Made by a program: the position numbers and the translations under genes. From Strigamia acuminata (taxonomy: Eukaryota > Arthropoda > Chilopoda > Geophilomorpha > Linotaeniidae), in NCBI GenBank assembly GCA_949358305.1, contig OX442314.1, forward strand, positions 60,519,369 through 60,583,368: a stretch of 64,000 bases of DNA, in the 5' to 3' direction. The notes beneath the pieces were generated by a model. The model worked only from the letters and a program-made list of their open reading frames with translations. It was not told the origin of the DNA and searched no databases. Below are positions 59,201-64,000 of the stretch, piece after piece; position 1 is the first letter of the stretch, and each line of letters starts with the position of its first letter.

Positions 59201-59895
59201 GAAAACAATTTGTTTCCGATATTTACAATGAGTATTGCGAAATGTACAACATTCGCCCGGCTCATACGAGCACGTACCATGCTCAGGCGAACCCGACAGA
59301 GCGAGCCAATAGGGACATCAAGACCATGCTGGCTCTGTACACAGATGTGCACACGCAATGGCCACGTTTTTTAGACGAATTCGCATTCGCAATGCGAAAT
59401 AATGTCTCGGCGGCAACAGGCTCAAGCCCGATGCTGCTGAACACGGGACGAATCGTAACATTACCTTTCGACCCAAGGATTATTAAACATGCCAATCCAT
59501 TTGACAAGAATAATCCAGAAAAATATGTCAGAATACTATTAGATGTATTACGCAGATCGCATCAAGAGATGCATCGCAGAATTCAATTGAATTTCGAGAG
59601 ACATCGAAAAATACACGAACAAAAGTTCGTAATTACGGAGTTCGAAGTTGGAGATTTAGTTTGGAAACAGACTCACATTCTCTCGTGCGCAGATAAAAAT
59701 ATCTCCGCTGGATTTGCCGAGAAGAGAGATGGACCGTGGGAAATTACTAAAGTACTCCCAGGCGGAGCGTATAAATTACGCAAATTAGCTGATGGTTCGA
59801 TTGAAAAATCAGTAAATATTAAAGCGTTGTACCCCTATACTCCGATAATTATTGAAAATTATATTAAAAAATATGAATTTGTTGCGATAAGTTAA
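56187..59895 (+). pseudogene. pol: Element C pol, broken by deletion and nonsense codon
   Basis: In the -1 frame of gag, the first part holds a protease (LMDTGASQC, about 56509) and the start of RT up to SIDL. At about 57370 the sequence jumps to FGLCNAPCTF in another frame, so roughly 30-35 codons between RT motifs A and B are gone and the frame changes. The rest reads YLDDVIVYSD, RNase H with TDASHEGLGA and ELECL, then a TAA at 58171-58173. After this the same frame continues with VADALSRAP. Integrase follows with HGHPLSGHAG, CTHCAQYK, MDLMGP, SDNGKQF and NPTERAN, and a GPWEI module. It cannot make an active RT. Confidence 0.9.
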
Positions 59896-60159
59896 AATAT
59901 TCGATGGAATATTTTATTATTCGGTCAGATGTATATGTATTCTATCTAAAATACAGAGAATTACTTTGAAAAGTGATAATCTCGCATTCTTACGAAGATA
60001 CGAGACTTACGAGGTGTGATTAAACCTCGAACCCGACAATTAATAGGGAATAAAATTCCCAGGGTTCATTGCACACAAGCACATTTCGTTAAACACACGG
60101 ATACAAGTTGACTTCGTCTCTTCACTTCCTCTTCACTTCCTCTTCACTTTTCGACTCAG

Positions 60160-60210
60160 AAATTTCAACGCTAATTCATTTAGCCGACTTCAAACACGAA
60201 AATTCCGACA
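60160..60210 (+). other. Candidate micro-exon between pol and ORF3 of element C
   Basis: A long pyrimidine tract of repeated CTTCACTTCCT ends in GACTCAG (60159). A consensus donor, CCGACA|GTAAGTAG, follows at 60210/60211. The 51-nt segment has no ATG, so it would be a leader exon. The predicted intron 60211-60813 would end in the AG immediately before the ORF3 ATG, parallel to elements A and B. Confidence 0.45.
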
Positions 60211-60813
60211 GTAAGTAGTTTTCGTTAATACTCTTTGACCAAAAAATTATAAAATTGTTCGCAACAATTGATAAAATATCGGCGTCCCGGTAAAAGTTAA
60301 AAGTCATGTGTCGTTATAAGCGTGAATCGGCATCAAATCACTCTGGAAGTTTAACTATTCAGTCGAATAGTTAGGTTAAATATTAATAATGAATTATTAA
60401 GATTTAAGTACGTAGGCACTAATTATTTAAATCAAGTCGCGGTCGAGGCTTGCATAAATCATTTAGCGGTGAATTTTCGATTTGAGATATTTAGTATACT
60501 AAGTGTTAATTAATTAATACGAAGTTTATTTTGATATTCAAAGATTGAGTGAAATAGTTTATAAAACTAAGGGAGTTTTTTTCTTTTAAAAAATCAACAA
60601 GTTGCGATTTTTGACGAAAAATCCTTTGGGCGAGTCGATTCTCTCGTTATAAACATGAGGGGAATGTGACTCATTAGTGTCACGTGTTAAGGGTTATAAA
60701 TAACTCGAGTTGTGTGTTTCGTTGCAAACAATACATTTTAATTCTTTGGACTCAAGGAATGTTTATTTCAAAGTGGAATTATTTTAATAAAATAATTTAT
60801 TTTGATTGATTAG

Positions 60814-62314
60814 ATGGGAGGTGGTAAACACCGTTCAAAACGGAGTCATCGACGTCACCGTCATGAAAGTTCGAGCTCATCGACTTCGTCTAGTGACGAA
60901 CAGCGTCGTTCGGCAGAACGTGCCTATATGAGGGCCCAACCGATACCGACGGCACCAGCCTCGATGTACGCCCTAACGCCGCTGCAATTGGCCACGCTGA
61001 ATTGGCTAAGCGTGCACCCGGATGGACTTCCGCTCGACCTGAACACGATGGTGCAGGCCCCGTCCACATCTGCGCAACCGACAGTATTTGAGTCGGCGCA
61101 ACTGGCCCCGTTGGCACAGGTGGCGTATCCGCCCGCGAACGTTATCAACGTCCCGTTGGCCCCGCATTCGCCAGAATTTCGGCCGCCGACTGCAAGCGTG
61201 GCGCCGATCGTCGCCACTTCGTCAAACGTGACTGCAACGGGACAATCGACGTCTGTCGTGCGTCTCCCTGCCGGAGCCGAGTCGACTGCCTCAGAGAGTG
61301 GGTGGAACGAGCCGCCGCCGGGCGCTTTACGTTTTTCGGAGCCCGTATCTCGCAACCGCGAGTACCGAGCCGCCAACAAGGCGAGGAAGAAGGACGAGAA
61401 GGCCCGTCTGCGCAAAGAGCAGTGCGAGCGTGACATGGCAGCAGGAATTTCGCACGATAACATCGTGACGGACCAGGCGACGGAGACCATTTGCCCGTTT
61501 TGCGTCGGCTGCGGGTGGTGCATCCGCAGGGTCCTCATTGATACGTTGCCCAAATTGTCGAGGACGAAAGACGCGACCGCGTTTGGAGCCCTGGAGAAAG
61601 GAGGTTCAACCCCACGTCGTCAAGGGGATTAAGCCGAACGAGAAGCAATGTTGGGCTCACTGCCCAAAGTGTCGATTGTTTTTGAACAGCCGCGGCGAGG
61701 CTGTGTATATCGACCCGCGTTTACTCACCTGGACCCGCGCTGAAGCCATCGCCGGTGTAAGAGTCGAACTCCTTCGACAATCGCCGCCGCCGTCCGAGAG
61801 CTCCGAAGTTTCTACTGAAACTGTTCAGGCCGCCGAAAGCGTCGGAAGTGAGGTTCAAGAGGAAATCGTTCGACCAAGAGCGATGTCGCGTGGGCGAGGC
61901 TGTCTTACGCTCGACAGAGCAAAGGAAATAGCCAAGGTCTAGCGTACTAACATCTTGGCACGAGGGCGAGCTTGTAAGCTTCAAAAGGCAGTGGAAGCGT
62001 TGTCCAAACCCGTGGAGGATCCTCCAGCGGCCGTAACCGACGTGTCAAGCACCCCTCCCGCGTCCAAGTCTGAAACTTCGGACGACGCACAGTTCGAAGA
62101 CGCCGAGGAGTTGCTTTCTGTTGTCGATTTTGTGGCCGAGCTTCTCGATGACATGCCGTTTCCACCTCCGAGCCCGGAAGAGATTGAAGCTCCAGAGGAA
62201 GCCGTGTTTTCCGCCGTGTCAACTGAGGCGACTGAAGAATCTGATTTCCTGACTTCTGCTGAAGTCGAGAAACCAGAAGTGAAGGAATCGACTGAAGTCG
62301 AAAAGAAGGAATGA
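60814..62314 (+). pseudogene. Element C ORF3: Arg/Ser- and Cys-rich protein, broken
   Basis: The ATG at 60814 directly follows an AG. The N-terminus is basic and serine-rich (KHRSKRSHRRHRHESSSSS). A proline/alanine/valine-rich middle follows, then a charged helix (ANKARKKDEKARLRKEQ) and a cysteine cluster CPFC-x2-CGWC at about 61492. The frame changes around 61538, where the other frame supplies RCPNCRG and HCPKC, so one metal-binding module appears split across two frames. That frame then meets TAG at 61940-61942 and continues open, acidic, to 62314. No similarity to ORF3 of A or B is visible, and there is no env signature. The family is unknown. The arginine/serine head suggests RNA binding. 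Confidence 0.6.
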
Positions 62315-63064
62315 AAGGGACAAAATTAACATTCGTTATTTTTCCGAGTGGAGATGTTTTTTGTCTAAAAATACTCCAAGTGTTTCGTTGTGTTTGCATT
62401 TTTTAAAAGAAATATTCTCATGAGTATTGTGTTCGTTTTGTTTCAAGATCTTGAACTAATTATTTAAATATTCAGATGAATATAGTTAATTTTGAAAATT
62501 GGATTCAATTTAATTTGTTTTGTTTTCGAATTCAATTTGGATGTTTATTTGAGCTAATCATATTAATATATGTGTGATTTGTTTGGTTTATTTTTTCATA
62601 ATTATTTGTGAGAAATTTTTCTGTTGTTCACTTTGATTAAAGTTCGAAAGACTTCCAGTCGAAGTCATTGATTTTTTATAACAAACGTAATAAAAAATTC
62701 AGTAGTTTAGATTTTCTAAAAAATAAAAATTTTGCATAAATTTGTTTTATTCGATCATCTAAATTTAATAAGCTATGAAGAAGTTAATTGACGGAGAAAA
62801 TAAAATTTCTATCGAAATTAGTTTTCTCGAACATGTATCCATGTTCGGACGAGTTCATTCCCGTCGCTTAGCAAGCGGGAGTTGCGCTGAACAGAGAAGC
62901 CGATTAGTCTAATCGGGTGACGAAGTTTCTGAAAGAAATAACGTGATTAGGTTTACTAAAATACTTACCAAGTGGATTAATTTGATAGAATTAGGTGAAC
63001 ATTTCTTATACATTAAGAATGACAATTGAGAGTTAGTAAACTCTATGCTTGTCACCGGGGGATG
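62315..63064 (+). other. Element C region between ORF3 and 3' LTR
   Basis: AT-rich non-coding sequence ending in the G-rich tract CCGGGGGATG (about 63055-63064) directly before the 3' LTR. This is the likely, rather short, polypurine tract. Confidence 0.6.
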
Positions 63065-64000
63065 TGTGATGATTACAAATCCGTATTTATCAATGTTCAC
63101 AATAGATGGCGCTGTTTACCAAACGCGCGTAATTCAAACTCGATAAGACTAAAAAGTGTGATAAATAATTATTTAGACACGGTGAATAAAATATAACTAT
63201 TTTATTCGATATAAACCAAGTATTATTTACTTGACAATGATTGATTCTATCGAATCAATATCCACGTTACTTACCTGTCGAAGGGAACCAATCGGACCCT
63301 TCCGAACCCCAACTGGGCCCATCTGGACATAGTCTTATATTAGGTCCGGACTAGTGACCCACGAATCCACCGATTCGTACACGAATTGGCTGTTGCCAAT
63401 CTAGTCGTTCTACAGAACTATATAAGCTCCAGTTTCTCAACCTCTCACCCCCTGGCTTGATAACTGAACACGCATATTGTCTGTAGTTGAATTGTTATCG
63501 TTTGATTTCACTTTCTCTATCGACACATCAGGCCACCTCAGCTCTCCACAATTGGTATTCATTACTATTGTTATTGTTGTTGTAGGGCCTTTTCGGGAAG
63601 GCCAACTCCGGTAATAGACGTGCAATCGCATGAAATGGCCCCGTAACGTTAGCTTGCTGTTCTACGGGACAGTTAGAGTTCGTACGGTGGCTTAATATAA
63701 CGGCCATACACAGTAAGGCCTTGCTAGATGAAAGTAGGTCCCTCAGCTAACTGGCCTCAGTCCGCTGCAGGATGGCTGTTGTAAACAGCCCCCGCAGGTT
63801 CCCGTCTTTTCTCGATTGGTCCTTCCGCTCGTTAAAAGTCGGTAAAGGCCTAATGCACAGGTAACACGCCGGGTTGGTAGCCCGTGAGTAATATCTTCAA
63901 GATGTTACGATAAATAACTACCTGGATAATGGTAATCCAACGGCAGTGGCCAATTAATATTTTACCCGGTGCTCGATCTACTGATCCCGTCATCGTAAGG
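63065..64000 (+). repeat. Element C 3' LTR (truncated by window end)
   Basis: This is the second copy of 51098-52033, with about nine substitutions (for example at the bases equivalent to 51141, 51417, 51505, 51587 and 51651) and no indels. It includes the TATA box at 63419-63426. Confidence 0.92.

Larger units (their letters stand above)
51098..64000 (+). mobile_element. Element C: degenerate Ty3/gypsy LTR retrotransposon (right end outside window)
   Basis: This is a plus-strand element. The repeat starting TGTGATGATTAC occurs at 51098 and 63065 and matches over 936 bases to the window edge with about nine substitutions and no length change. Order: 5' LTR with TATA box, long leader, gag, frameshift signal, broken pol, a splice-flanked segment, a third gene rich in Arg/Ser and Cys, a G-rich tract, 3' LTR. 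Pol has a deletion and a stop codon, and the third gene has a frame change and a stop codon, so this copy is inactive. It belongs to a different lineage from A and B: its Gag is asparagine-rich and there is no tRNA-Pro primer site. The left flank ends AGTT. Confidence 0.92.

Noticed and set aside
61925-61970. A mini-intron removing the TAG at 61940 in element C ORF3 (GTCTAG...TACTAAC...GAG)
   Set aside because: It would be only about 36 nt long, below known splicing limits. The element is decayed elsewhere, so a nonsense mutation is simpler.
1-64000. CRISPR arrays, bacterial operons, rRNA genes
   Set aside because: No regularly spaced direct repeats, Shine-Dalgarno-linked gene strings or rRNA-like sequence were seen. 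The window is eukaryotic.

Overview
The window is animal nuclear DNA, AT-rich between genes and with few host genes, and it is dominated by three Ty3/gypsy LTR retrotransposons. Host remnants are intronless single-exon ORFs of arthropod flavour (an FBXL/AMN1-type leucine-rich-repeat protein, a duplicated unknown 407-residue protein, a duplicated AAA-ATPase-like protein) plus a small six-cysteine knottin gene with a 56-nt intron. I infer an arthropod; I cannot fix the order from this window.

Layout: 1-7599 host DNA with a TA-flanked inverted-repeat element full of GCGCGGAAT motifs (3833-4706), a 497-bp-arm palindrome carrying tRNA-like pol III promoters (4835-5863), and a truncated gene copy (5888-6472). 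7600-20454 element A (minus strand; 818-bp LTRs, 4-bp target duplication AAGT). 20455-26377 host DNA with an AAA-like gene and a 407-residue gene. 26378-39880 element B (plus strand; 1019-bp LTRs, target duplication AGTT). 39881-51097 host DNA with the second copy of that gene pair, another fragment of the 407-residue gene, a leucine-rich-repeat pseudogene with one in-frame TGA, and the 3' part of a knottin gene. 51098-64000 element C (plus strand), running off the right edge inside its 3' LTR.

Elements A and B look intact and very young: one LTR-LTR mismatch seen in A and none in B. C is older (about nine mismatches in 936 compared LTR bases) and dead (deletion in reverse transcriptase, nonsense codon in RNase H, broken third ORF). 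C has landed in the signal-peptide exon of the knottin gene.

The most interesting material is shared by the elements. (1) In all three, pol lies in the -1 frame and gag ends in the heptamer A AAA AAC followed after 6-7 nt by a stem, so Gag-Pol should be made by -1 ribosomal frameshifting. (2) A and B carry a homologous third gene of about 950-970 residues in the position of env, but it has no visible signal peptide, transmembrane segment or fusion features. In both it is predicted to be spliced: a short acidic first coding exon (39 and 30 codons) ending CAG|GTA joins in phase 0 to the main exon right after an AG. (3) Between pol and that exon both carry repeated hairpins of the form CCCGTAGC-loop-GCACGGG (three in B, two in A), which could be a cis-acting RNA element working with the third protein. 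C has a similar splice architecture in front of a different, arginine/serine- and cysteine-rich third protein. I propose that these elements use retrovirus-like regulated splicing with a non-envelope accessory protein.
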